Source of the DNA: Rhipicephalus microplus
Lineage: Eukaryota > Arthropoda > Arachnida > Ixodida > Ixodidae
DNA: 64,000 bases
Assembly (NCBI RefSeq): GCF_043290135.1
Contig: NC_134710.1
Coordinates: 283,121,276-283,185,275, forward strand
Reading direction: 5' to 3'
Shown here: piece after piece, positions 33,905 to 44,208 of the stretch
How positions within the stretch are numbered: the stretch's first letter is position 1
How the letters are laid out: every line of letters begins with the position of its first letter
Made by a program: the position numbers and the translations under genes
Notes under the pieces: generated by a model
What the model was told of the DNA's origin: nothing
The model's input: the letters and a program-made list of their open reading frames with translations, nothing else
Databases searched by the model: none

Positions 33905-34123
33905 TGTTATGGTTACTAAATAAAAGAAGTGTTGCAATGCCAGCGGTTGCCGAAGTGGAGGCAGAACAGCAGGTGCATGCGTTTTCTCTCTCTATTTGTT
34001 TCCTCTCCACACCACTTTTCCTTTTTCATGATATAAGTTTCAAGCGGTCAATAAACGCTGTCTTTTGCCTGGTGACAACGACTTGTTCACGTCTCCGGCG
34101 GCGTCTCTGCCGCCGATGCAACA
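33905..34123 (+). repeat. LTR-like 3' end of unit B Gypsy
   Basis: 219-bp block with ends TGTTATGG and TGCAACA, aligning end to end with 23149-23367. It contains AATAAA near 33919 and 34050. It is followed by sequence shared with unit A up to TATTGA, the point where I-4 starts in unit A. Confidence 0.5.
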
Positions 34124-34224
34124 GCTTTGTCCTCGTGTATTTTGTCACGCTGTTTAGTCATTTTGACATCGTTGTGTTTATGACAAACCTTGCACGTTTT
34201 TGCCACAATTGCTTTAGAGGTAAA

Positions 34225-34482
34225 GTATTGAGTGCGAAAGATATACAGAACGTGAAAGTAGCAACAGAGGATATGACATACAAAACCTCATGCATGTGAT
34301 CCACGACCTCCGTGAGAAAGAAAATGCTACTGTTAGACTATTACTCGTGAACACGATGGGCTACAGTAGATCATATACGTGCAAAACAGACAAATGTAAA
34401 GGATGTTTGAGGAATATCCCAAAGATTTTATCATGGAAGCCACGTATAGAACTAACAAGCACAGGATACCCTTATTCATAAT
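34225..34482 (+). pseudogene. MULE/ZSWIM-type fragment, unit B (downstream copy)
   Basis: A second copy of the MULE-like fragment follows the Gypsy. It carries slightly more upstream sequence (SAKDIQNVKVATEDMTYK in one frame), then HVIHDLREKENATV and CKTDKCKGCLRNIPK in another. Identity to 31414-31590 is high (about 87% by eye) and ends near ACTAACAAGCACAGG. Two copies bracket the TRAF-Gypsy block in this unit. Confidence 0.42.
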
Positions 34483-34963
34483 ATAGGTTAAGGATGGTGC
34501 TGGTGCCAGCCGTGTTGTGCCAGATGCCTTCGTTGCATCTGAACCGCAGCACATCGTACCCACCGCAGCAATCGGACGAGAGTTGCTAGAACTCTCGTGC
34601 GACTGTTCTTCACTACTGTACTCATTATGGCAGCATACCCCCCACCTGATGGCCTAGTTCGAATGCATAATTGTGCCAGACCGCACGGTGAAGAGGGATC
34701 GACTTCCCAGTCATATCACAAAATGTGGAAGCAAGCCATGATTCGTGAAACAACCAGGCTATGATAAAGCACCTTACAGCACCCTGGCATACTCCGGACA
34801 TGTCATGACTTGTCCGGCCCTGTCAGTGAGCTTGCCAAGCACGTCGCAAAGGGACCGCTAAGACCCTCCTTACGAGGTTGCCATCACTGGAGGGTCACGA
34901 CCATTGGTTGCCGAGCCTGAGCAAAACTGTAACTTAAAGTAAGGTTCTACAAAAGACCACCAT
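34483..34963 (+). other. Unassigned sequence, no gene seen
   Basis: No convincing ORF or known repeat. Two perfect short inverted repeats are visible: ACGAGAGTT/AACTCTCGT (34576-34584 and 34590-34598) and CCGGACA/TGTCCGG (34794-34800 and 34811-34817). It ends at the left target duplication of I-5. Confidence 0.6.
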
Positions 34964-34977
34964 TCAGTCTATGGATT

Positions 34978-35512
34978 CCCCGCAGGGGCGCCTGCACAAG
35001 TAGGCGCTTGGTGTGTAGCGACACCACGGACCCGAGCTAACGGGGGAGTTTTGGCTCCCTCCCACGCTTAGCCGTGCGTGGCTTTGCCGTGTCCGGGGAA
35101 AAGAGGATCCTGGGGGTTGAGCCGACGCTGGGTGATTGGACCGTTAAGGCCCCTTGGCAGAGGCAACACACCCCTTTAGCCCCGGCTTCACGTAGACGGC
35201 ACCCCTGGGCTGACCCACCCAGGGGAAATCGGCAGTCGCCTTTCCCTATTTCTCTCTCCCTACATCTTCGTCTTTATCGCTTACTTTTTACCTGTCCTGT
35301 CATCTTCTCTTTTCTGTTTATTTCCGAATTTCTTGGCGGCTAGGGTTAACCCCGGGGGACTGACCTCCCTTGGTGAGGACCACAGGGTTATAGTAGCAAT
35401 GTATGGCTAACGTGTGTATACGTTCCCCTTGTTGGACTCCATGGTGGGTGGCCAGCATAGCTACCGAATGAACATACTTTTCTATGAAAAAAAAGTACCC
35501 CCCCTTTCCACA
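34978..35512 (+). promoter_or_regulatory. I-5 5' UTR: reference copy of the hairpin leader
   Basis: Stems visible: CGCCT/AGGCG (34989-34993, 35002-35006), GGTGT/ACACC (35010-35014, 35021-35025), GGGAG/CTCCC (35044-35048, 35055-35059), CCACGC/GCGTGG (35062-35067, 35076-35081) and CCCCTGGG/CCCAGGGG (35202-35209, 35218-35225), then a pyrimidine-rich tract. An 89-codon open frame (35074-35343) parallels those in the other leaders. Promoter and translation roles are inferred. Confidence 0.6.
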
Positions 35513-36753
35513 ATGATCGGTCCCATAAAAGGGGTCGCACCAAGGCGAATAGAAACCTTCTTACTAAAGAGAGCGATTACATGAAATTCTTTGCTGTAAC
35601 GTCATTGACTGAAACTAATATTCAGGACATATCACCATTCCCGATCGCAAAAGCGATTGCAAAAGCAATCAAAGAATGCATTGGAAGCAATTACAGTGCA
35701 AGAAAAATGAATTCAGGAGATCTCCTCATAGAAGTGAAAAACAAAGAACAAAGTGACAAAATTAGACACCTTGGAAAAATCGGACAACATGAAGTCCGTG
35801 TAACAGCCCACCAATCTCTCAATTACACGCGAGGTGTTATATCCGACAACGAACTGCTAAAGTGCACTGACGCAGAAATGGAGGATGCTTTAGCGGATCA
35901 AGATGTACTTGCCGCGCGAGCAATCATATTCCGTAGAGATAAGAAGAAAACCCGCACAAGGAATGTAATTCTAACCTTCGCAAGCACAACGCTTCCTGCT
36001 GCAGTTAAGGTAGTGTATCTTTACCAACGTGTGAGGCCCTACATACCTAATCCTCGCAGGTGCTTCCGATGCCAGAGGTTCGGGCACGGGTCTCATTCAT
36101 GTCGTGGTAATCCAACCTGCATGAAATGCAGCCAGAATGAACATGAAGATGACGAGTGCACGAACGCTTTAAACTGTGTGAACTGCAAGGGGCCCCATGC
36201 AGCGTACTCACGCTCCTGCCCAGAATGGCAAAAAGAAAAAGACATACTTACACTGAAAACCAAAGAAAACATATCGTATCCAGAAGTGCGCCAGCGAGTG
36301 GTTCTTGCCCAAAAGGGCACCTACGCTGAAGCGGTGCGAGAAGGGAAGGCACCGCCAACGTCTCTGTAGGCACACAGGTCGAACTCCAGGACCTAGTGGC
36401 CACGGTCTGTCCCCGAAACAAGATAAAAAAAAAAGGCACCAAGTGCCTTTCTTCAGGGAGGCCCCAAAGCCTCGACCAGTGTTGGTGCCAGCCAACCTAA
36501 TGTCGAGGCAAAAGAGGTCTCAACAACGGTGCCGAGTAGCCAGCCTCCCTTGAGGAGGCCAGCATTCTCGCCGGGCACCAACACTGTTGAACACCCTGGT
36601 GGTGCCGAGTCTATGGACGTGAGTCCATCGGACACTGAAAGCCTTACAGACCCTGCTCCAACCAGCAGGGCGATTAGGCAGCCGATCAATCCTCTCTGCC
36701 AGGGAGGAAACGAGAGCCGAAACACAATTATGGCCCCACAAAAAAAGAAGTGA
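35513..36753 (+). pseudogene. I-5 ORF1: gag-like CCHC protein, frameshifted
   Basis: Probable start MIGPIKGVAP at 35513, with a shift near 35580. The main open block 35581-36369 has an RRM-like segment (SGDLLIEVKN, VTAHQSLNYTRGVIS) and knuckles CFRCQRFGHGSHSC, CMKCSQNEHEDDEC and CVNCKGPHAAYSRSC. The C-terminal tail continues in other frames to 36753 (SMDVSPSDTESL, then a lysine-rich end). Similarity to I-1 ORF1 is about 50% by eye around the knuckles. Confidence 0.82.
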
Positions 36754-38260
36754 TGAAGCACACGTATAGTGTCGCTTTTTACCTTATGCACAACTAACCC
36801 GAAATACTAAATTTTATGCACATCATTTCTCGTAATGGCATACATCATTCATTGGAACTGCAGAGGCATGACACGAGACTTAAGCGACATTAAGGACATA
36901 TTTACAAGCTTCTCTCCTGTAGCATTATGCTTGCAGGAAACGAACCTGAGACCAAAAAAACACCAAAATACTAAAAGGTTACACTGTTATACGTCACGAC
37001 CGCTCGCAAAGCAACCGGCTGTTGGGCGGCGTCGCCAATGTTGTCCAAAGTGGTATAGCAGTAAGAGAAGTTATAGTTAATAGTTTTATTGAATTGGCTG
37101 CAGTCACCATTTTATCACATAAAACTATCACTATTTGTTCCATACACATTCCACCTCATACACATTCTATTGTAAAAGATCTAGAATTGATTGCAGAACA
37201 GCTACCTAAACCTTTTTTAATGGCAGGAGATTTTAATGTGCATAATATACTATGGGGTAGTGTAAAGACAGACAGTAGAGGGCAGGTAATTGAAGATTTT
37301 ATTCTTCCTAACAATGTGTGTCTTTTAAACACTGGATCACCAACATACTGCTCTCCAGGCACAGGAACCATAAGTTGCTTGGATTTGGCACTGTGCTCAA
37401 GCTCACTGTTTGCAGATTTTACATGGGAAACAATAAACAACCCTTATGGTAGTGACCATCTACCGTCGGTTGTAAGACTAACATCGCCACTTCCGACCAT
37501 ACGCTCTCGACCACAGCATTGGAAGCTTCACAAAGCTAACTGGCCTTTGTTTACACAGAGAGCTAATCTACAGGCTGAGTTCTCTGAACACCTAACAGTA
37601 GAGGAAATAAACGACAAGTTCACCGATTGCATACTGTCTGCGGCAGAGCAAGCTATGTTCCAGTCTTCAGGGCTAGTGGGAAGAAAGCTAAAGCCATAGT
37701 GAACGAGTGAGTGTGCAAAAGCCAAAAAACTACAGTATAAAGCATGGTGCAACTTCTGTAGGTACCCCACATGGGACAACCTCCTTGCGTTCAAACAAGC
37801 TAAAGCAAAAGCACGATACATTCGTAGAAATGCAGAAAAATCGTCCTGGCAGAAGTACAGATCTACAATCAATAGCACAACCACACCCAAGAAAATGTGG
37901 AACCAGGTTAGAAAATTCAGCGGCGACTATTCCTCATACGCGATACCCATACTTACAGACCCAGGCACACAGACATCTCTAGAGGAGCAGGCGAACATTT
38001 TAGGCGAACACTTTTACACTATATCCAGTTCCACTAATTACACGCCATCCTTCCTGGCATACAAACAGGCAACCGAAAAACAAAAACTACCCATAAAGGG
38101 TGGTCTAGATGAGCCGTACAATGCTACATTGACACTCCAAGAGTTAAGCACAGTGCTTTCAGCGGGAAAAAAGACAGCAGTCGGTCCAGACAGAGTTCAT
38201 TATAAAATGCTCGCACACCTGTCTCAAGCTGCGGTGCAAACATTATTAAAGTTCTTTAAC

Positions 38261-38793
38261 ATGATTTGGAAAACTGGCGAAATGCCCGCAAAATGAAAAA
38301 TGGCAACCACAGTACCATTTCTAAAGACTGGAAAACCACCGACTTCACCGGGTAGCTATAGACCCTTAGCACTTACAAGCTGTATGGCAAAAGCATACGA
38401 AAGCGTAATAAACAGAAGACTAGCATACATCCTTGAAGTAGACAACGTACTAGACGATCATCAGTGTGGGTATAAGAAAGGCCATTCAACGATCGATCAT
38501 CTTGTCCGTCTTGAACACACAGTGCGATGATTTGGAAAAACTGGCAAAATGCCCGCAAAATGAAAAATGGCAACCACAGTACCATTTCTAAAGACTGGAA
38601 AACCACCGACTTCACCGGGTAGCTATAGACCCTTAGCACTTACAAGCTGTATGGCAAAAGCATACGAAAGCGTAATAAACAGAAGACTAGCATACATTCT
38701 TGAAGTAGACAACCTACTAGATGATCATCAGTGTGGGTATAAGAAAGGCCATTCAACGATCGATCATCTTGTCCGTCTTGAACACACAGTGCG
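38261..38793 (+). repeat. 266-bp tandem duplication in I-5 RT
   Basis: The segment from ATGATTTGGAAAACTGG (38261) to about 38526 is repeated from 38527 to about 38793 with a one-base indel and a few substitutions. It duplicates the region coding for YRPLALTSC through DHLVRLE. The few differences show the duplication is recent relative to the element or has been corrected. Confidence 0.9.
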
Positions 38794-40567
38794 GGAGGCC
38801 TTCTTGCATAGGCAACACTGCCTAGCAGTGTTTTTTGACCTGGAGAAGGCCTACGACACCACGTGGAGGTACGGTATACTGAGAGACCTGGCACATCTCG
38901 GAATACGCAGAAGAATGCTTAATTGCCTCTCTGACTTTCTATCAAACCGAAACTTCCAGGCGCGGTTAGGCTCCACACTATCGCGGGTTTTCGTCCTAGA
39001 AAATGGTGTGCCGCAGGGTTGCGTGTTGAGCACCACACTGTTCGTAGTCAAAATGAATTCACTTAATCAAGTAATCCCACCCTCCATCATGCACTCATTA
39101 TATGTTGACGCTCTTCAGATAGCATGTCGGGCCTCAAGCATATCCACATGCGAAAGGCAGCTGCAGCTAACCATCAACAAACTGACGAAATGGGCAGATC
39201 AATATGGCTTTCGCTTTTCTACCCAGAAAACCATTACCCTACTTTTCTCACAAAAGCGCGGCTTGTATCCGGACCCGGTTCTTAAAATCAACCACAGTGT
39301 ACTGCCACTCATGTCAGAACACCAGTTCCTAGGCCTAGTCTTTGACAGGAAACTAAACTTCATTTCCCACATGAATTACACAAAAAAGAAAGCAAACAAA
39401 GCGCTCAACATTCTGAAAATACTATCGTGGAAACACTGGGGTGCCGATTGAGTCTGCCTTTTAGGCATATACCGCTCGATCGTGCGCAGCATACTTTACT
39501 ACGGCAGCGTAATTTACGGTTCAGCCAGAAAATCTTACCTCAAACGTCTTGACCCAATACAACATCACGCTTGGCGACTGGAGCGTATAGAACCTCACCT
39601 GTCCAGAGCTTATATGTCGAGAGAAATGAGCCGTGCCTAGAAGAAAGAAGAGCACTACTTACTGTATCCTATGTTTCAAGAACCAGATCGAAACCAAGCC
39701 ACATATGTCACACTATTGTCTCTCACATCGGTACCAGAATACAATACAACAACAGACTGCACACGATAAGACCACTTCTCCTGCGTTTTGAAGAAATATG
39801 TCTAGACTACAAAGTACCGAATCAGACACTAAGCATTGTCCAAATGCCGGATAGACTTGCTCCATGGTTGGACTTTTCGCACTACACTGACCTTGCTTTG
39901 ACCCATTTAAAGAAGAAGTAAACTCCACAGGAACAAATTATGCAGGATTTCCTAGCTGTACAAGAAAAATACAACACGCATTCTGAATACTACACTGATG
40001 AATCAAAAACACAAGAATATACAGGAAGTGCTGTCATATCAAAACACTCAGAAAGATATAAAGACTGCCACCATTCGTATCTATCTTCACAGCAGAAGTA
40101 TATGCTCTCTTGATTGCTCTTGAAGAAATATTACCAAGAAATCACAAAAAAGCTGTCATATACACTGACTCACTTAGCGCATTAAAAGCCCTACACTTAA
40201 GGTCGGAAAACGAACCGTTTCTCGGGGACATTCTACAGAAGCTAGAAAGAGCTGAGAAAAATGGCAAGACAATAAGGCTTCTATAGGTGCCGAGCCATGT
40301 CAGTATCCCAGGAAACGAAAAGGCAGACAGGGTAGCAACAAGAGCAGGTCATCAAAAAATAGCAGAAATAAGGGCACCATTCAGAGACTGTTTCAACAGT
40401 TGTCGGACAACCTTTAGGGCAAAATGGCAAGAAGAGTGGTAGGCTCAAGTGCATAACAAGCTGCAAATTGTCAAGCGTATTCTACAAGAATGGAAGTGAT
40501 GCAATCACCAAAAGCGCTTCATCGAAGTAATACTATGCCGCCTGTGGATAGGTCATACTCACCTCAC

Positions 40568-40873
40568 CCACAACTTCTTGTTGCACGGAGAAAATCAACC
40601 AGAATGCGAACATTGCAAGGAACCTCTGACTATGAATCATATTTTATTAACACGCCCAGTCTTTAAAAAAAGAAGACAGGCTTATTTTAAACAATTTTAC
40701 AGAACACGAACACCTTTCATCCACAACTTCTTGTTGAACGGAGAAAATCAACCAGAATGCGAACATTGCAAGGAACCTCTGACTATCAATCATATTTTAT
40801 TAACATGCCCAGTCTTTAAAAAAAGAAGACAGGCTTATTTTAAACAATTTTACAGAACACGAACACCTTTCCA
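40568..40873 (+). repeat. 153-bp in-frame tandem duplication of the ORF2 finger
   Basis: 40568-40720 and 40721-40873 are near-identical (51 codons each), duplicating the C-terminal CEHC...HILLTCP zinc-finger segment. The period is a multiple of three, so the frame is preserved. Confidence 0.9.
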
Positions 40874-41179
40874 CCTGATGTTAATACTATCAGAAAATGC
40901 AATCATCTCTATAGAGGACGTTCTCCGGTTTCTAGAGGCCGCAGGCGTTTCAAACAAACTGTAAACAAAAATCTGTTTTTTATCTGATATTTTAACCCTA
41001 TTATCATAATCACCCAGTGTCTGGCGCATCATAGCCATTGCTGCTTTTGCGCCATAAAATCCAACGTAACTAAATAACTATCAGTCTATGGATTGAATCG
41101 TGCCGAATGCTGGCAGCACTAGAAAACGCTTCTTGAACATGCGAAAAAAAAATTATCACCGGCGGCCTACAACGATGGC

Positions 41180-41640
41180 GAAGTACAACTCACCGGATTC
41201 TTAAAACGTGGACACTGAGAGCAGCTATGAGGAAGAAAAGTGGGAATGGGCTGACCACAGTGCCAGAAAGATTACCGAGGGCCATTCGCACAATGTGTCG
41301 ACGAGGAGATTGCCCGCGCAGAGTGTTGCCATGTCCCTTCAATTTTGACCATGACGCGTCTGCTGAACGGGATGCATTCCGCCATCACCTTGAAAATTGT
41401 CCAGACAGAACAAGAAACTTGCCCTGCATGGAGGCTAGGGAAGACCCTCCCTACGATTTGCCAGCGCCAGGAGTTCCACAGGTGCCAGTGCCAGGAGGTG
41501 GACAGCCTTTTCTTAGTGAGCCCGAGGAGCAGTGATTCGCGGAGCCAGGGCGTCTGCGGAACCCGTACAAGCCGGCTGTACCGCCCACCTTTCGTAACTT
41601 CATTGGCCTGAAACCTGCCGTGCGAAAGCTTTAATATAAA
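41180..41640 (+). pseudogene. Possible CHHC zinc-finger (GTSF1/U11-48K-like) pseudogene
   Basis: Frame 41227-41535 holds CPFNFDHDASAERDAFRHHLENC, a C-x5-H-x11-H-x3-C pattern like the CHHC fingers of U11-48K and the GTSF1/Asterix piRNA factors. The segment upstream reads EEEKWEWADHSARK in another frame, suggesting a frameshift. After the finger comes a Pro-rich tail and a stop, and a TAATATAAAT stretch near 41630 could be a poly(A) signal remnant. No introns are visible, which would fit a processed copy. One finger only, so the assignment is tentative. Confidence 0.35.
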
Positions 41641-42115
41641 TCACTGAGTGCGAACGGCCCCCTGGTGGTGTACGTGCCTGGCAAATACCCGCCACCGTCC
41701 ACCATGCCTGCCGACTGCAGTACGCGTGGCCTCCCAACAGTGGCCTGTGGGAACGAGCAACATCGCTTCCGTCCTATCCAGGTGGAGCATCCTCACAGCC
41801 AACAAGCCCATCAAGCCCACAGTCATCCCTATTCGTACGAACTTTATCCAGTATTATTTCAGAGTAGTTCTTTTTGCACTACTGTTGCTGCAAATGGCTG
41901 AGACACTAATTCGCACTACTAGAGTTACTGTACATGCTACCTTTAAGTAGCAGCGCTTCGCCACTGACAGAACTAGTCGCTCATGCCCCCAATCGCCAAG
42001 CACCCTCGCGTACAAAGTAACCGTCCATTTCAGTAAAACTGCCAACTGTACAACTGCCCTGGTGCTGGCCACCACTGCACCTCTGGTGCCACCACCACCG
42101 CTACTCGAGCAGTCT
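41641..42115 (+). other. Unassigned sequence before R1L-C
   Basis: No gene recognised. Open frames of 60-100 codons occur on both strands with no familiar motif. It is not 28S rDNA, so R1L-C does not have its expected 5' flank here and the junction at about 42116 is a truncation or rearrangement point. Confidence 0.5.
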
Positions 42116-42314
42116 GGATCAATTGGCCAAAGAGGCCACTAAAGAGGGTACCGGTTATGATATCCCTTTGTCAAAAAGTTTCATTAAACAGGAATTGCGC
42201 AGACAATGCTCAGAGCAACAGAACCAATACTGGAACCTGGAAGGGAAGCATTCATACACATATCAGTGGATCACAAACACCAAACTTAGCCCCAAAACCT
42301 TCCCACTTGATTAG
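42116..42314 (+). pseudogene. R1L-C ORF2 fragment: end of RNase H
   Basis: Reads LAKEATKEGTGYDIPLSKSF and WNLEGKHSYTYQW, matching 13494-13690 of R1L-A. It continues in homologous sequence at 58779 after the N7 insertion (PLDYWLKQAVTRHGRF). Confidence 0.8.
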
Positions 42315-42597
42315 GTAGGCTCGATGAGGACGCAGGGGGCGCCGACCAGTGCGGACGCGAGAAGATCGGCTCCCGTTTCTGTTAATGTTTTCGTTAGGAT
42401 TTTTGTGGTGCCTGTGCTCGAGCTGCGATTCATTCGACGCAGTTTCTTCTGAGGATCACGTCGATACCAGACTTTTTTCGGTGAGTGGTCCTTTTGCCGA
42501 ATTATTGGAACTTTTCTTGTGGAACGCGCCGCGGCTCGGTTAACCCTACCGGGCTCCGCCTAGCGTCGACGGCGAGGGGCGGGAGAAAAGGGGCAAC

Positions 42598-43976
42598 ATG
42601 CCCGAAGTAGAGATGATGGAAGGAGAGGAAATCTCTCACGAAGAAGCCAATCGCCCAGGTTGGATGACAGCGCTGGGCAGGAACAAGAAAGCTCGTGTAG
42701 AAACGCCAGTTTCCGCGGGCAACACATCACATGTGGGCTCGAAGGGGGGCCGCCGCACGACAGCCCTGCAAGGTGCAATGAAGCGCCTCGCAGCTACATC
42801 GAGGCTCCTCGGCTGCCGAGGGACCACATACGAATTATCGTCAGGCCGAGGGACGGACTTGACGTCAGAAAAGTAAGCCAAATTAGGCTCGCACAGGCTA
42901 TTGCCATGGCAGCTGCTCTTGTCCCGGCAGAGACGGAAGGGGACATCGTTGGCCCAAACATCGCCCAGAACATTCTCGTAGTTTCCACACCAGAGCGGAA
43001 GAACGCAAAGGTCTACGCCGCGATCCAACAGATTCGGATAAGCGAAGGAATGTACCATGTGGCGGCATATGTCGCGGCCCCCGATAACACCTGTAAAGGA
43101 GTCATACGAGGAGTGGACACTGACATCAGCGAGGCCCAGCTCCAAACGATGATCGTCAACCAGCGAAATCCGAAGGCCCTAGAAGCCAAAAGGATCAAGA
43201 ACACCACCACTGTGGTAGTGCTCTTCGACGGCATGAAGGTACCAAACTATGTCATATGCGGCGTCAGCATGCTGCGCTGCACGCTCTACAAGCGCCAAAC
43301 CGACGTGTGCTACGCGTGTGGAGGACTTGGTCACAGGGCCGATGTTTGCCCCAACCCCAACAAGAAGGTGTGCAGGGGCTGTGGGCTCGTGTCTCCACCC
43401 GACGATCACCAGTTCTCGCCGAAATGTGCCCTTTGCGGAGGCCCACATCCGACGGCGGACAGAACGTGCAAAGAACGCTTTCAAGTTCCTTACGTCGTGC
43501 GACGGAGAAAACGATGGCGCCGAAAGCGCGTCAAAAAGTCTCAGCAACAGCTGGCCGAAGAGGACCGTTCAAGGGATTCCAGCGTGGCAAGTGCTTCCAG
43601 GCAGGGGCACTCTGTCGCGCCGTCTGGCCGCCAGCGCGACTGCTCCAGGGGCCGCGCTCGCACCAAAGGGCGCTCTTGCTCGCGGGCACGAATCCAGGAA
43701 GTACCTACCTGGGCGAATCGAGCCAAGCCGAAGCCAGAGGCGCCGCCACCAGAGGTAACACAGGTACCATTGCCAGAGCATAGGGAAGACCCCAGGGTAG
43801 CTAAGTTGATCCAAGAGAATGCTTGCCTTAAGGCAGAGATTCAACAGCTGAGGGCCGACCTTGAGTCGTTCTGCAAACATTACTCCTCGCAGGGTGAGAG
43901 ACAACAGATTCCCCCACCAGGGGACGTGCAGGCGCGCTCGGGAAAACGTAGGGCCTCACCCCCCCAAGGGGAGTGA
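42598..43976 (+). pseudogene. N7 ORF1: gag-like CCHC protein with one frameshift
   Basis: Starts at MPEVEMMEGEEISHEEANRP (42598), preceded by a leader of about 280 bp. A frameshift between about 42700 and 42800 moves the reading to the frame of HIRIIVRPRDGLDVRKVS, which stays open to 43976. Three cysteine knuckles: CYACGGLGHRADVC, CRGCGLVSPPDDHQFSPKC and CALCGGPHPTADRTC. Then comes an Arg/Ser-rich segment and a coiled-coil-like KLIQENACLKAEIQQLRADLE. Presumed RNA-binding RNP protein. Confidence 0.82.
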
Positions 43977-44208
43977 GATGCTATGGAGACAGAATCCAAC
44001 AGCAAGGCTCTGGAAAGCATGCAGCAATCGATTAAACAACTGGCTGATAGCATGACTACCCTACTGAAAAGGGTGTCGTCTCTTGAAGGTACACAGGCAG
44101 CGCTAGCTACGGGTAGCTCGCCTCCGAAAGGCCCGAACAGGGCACAGTCGCCTGCAGGCGCGGTAACAGTCAACCCGACAGGAGATTGGCTGTCTCAGAA
44201 CAGTAATT

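Larger units (their letters stand above)
32245..34123 (+). mobile_element. Unit B Gypsy element, 5'-truncated, internally deleted
   Basis: Uninterrupted version of the unit A Gypsy: gag (32245-32776), protease and RT N-terminus (32910-33760), then a direct jump to the polypurine-like stretch and the 219-bp LTR-like end (33905-34123). RT core, RNase H and integrase are absent. It shows the pre-insertion state of the CR1-A site (GGCAAGGCCCCTGGCTCGC near 32721). Confidence 0.75.
36835..40964 (+). pseudogene. I-5 ORF2: endonuclease-RT-RNase H, decayed
   Basis: Starts MAYIIHWNCRG. Endonuclease: LCLQETNL, MAGDFNVHN, GSDHLPSVV. RT: YRPLALTSC, FFDLEKAYDTT, ENGVPQGCVL. The catalytic box reads YVDA at about 39100-39111, so an essential Asp is lost. 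RNase H near 39990-40350 retains YTDESK and PGNEKADR in pieces. The C-terminal finger (CEHCKEPLT...HILL) is duplicated. Stops at 37697, 37700, 38294, 40284 and 40497 occupy positions that are Trp in relatives. TGA at 39449 replaces Arg. Confidence 0.88.
34978..41080 (+). mobile_element. I-5: full-length I-like element, divergent sublineage
   Basis: Plus-strand element bounded by a perfect 14-bp target duplication TCAGTCTATGGATT (34964-34977 and 41081-41094). It begins CCCCGCAGGGGCGCC and ends in a TAACTAAATAACTA tail. Length 6103 bp. The 5' UTR is close to identical to the minus-strand I-like copies, but the proteins are only about half identical to theirs. Both ORFs carry several stops and shifts, and ORF2 has two internal tandem duplications. 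Confidence 0.92.

Noticed and set aside
34978..35100. HDV-like self-cleaving ribozyme at the I-like 5' end
   Set aside because: The terminal bases form simple hairpins, but I could not trace the nested double pseudoknot and catalytic C by hand. Left as a test, not a feature.
42660..43904. Several 60-175-codon frames overlapping N7 ORF1 on both strands
   Set aside because: Shadows of the GC-rich gag-like frame, with no motifs of their own. The CCHC-containing frame is the real one.
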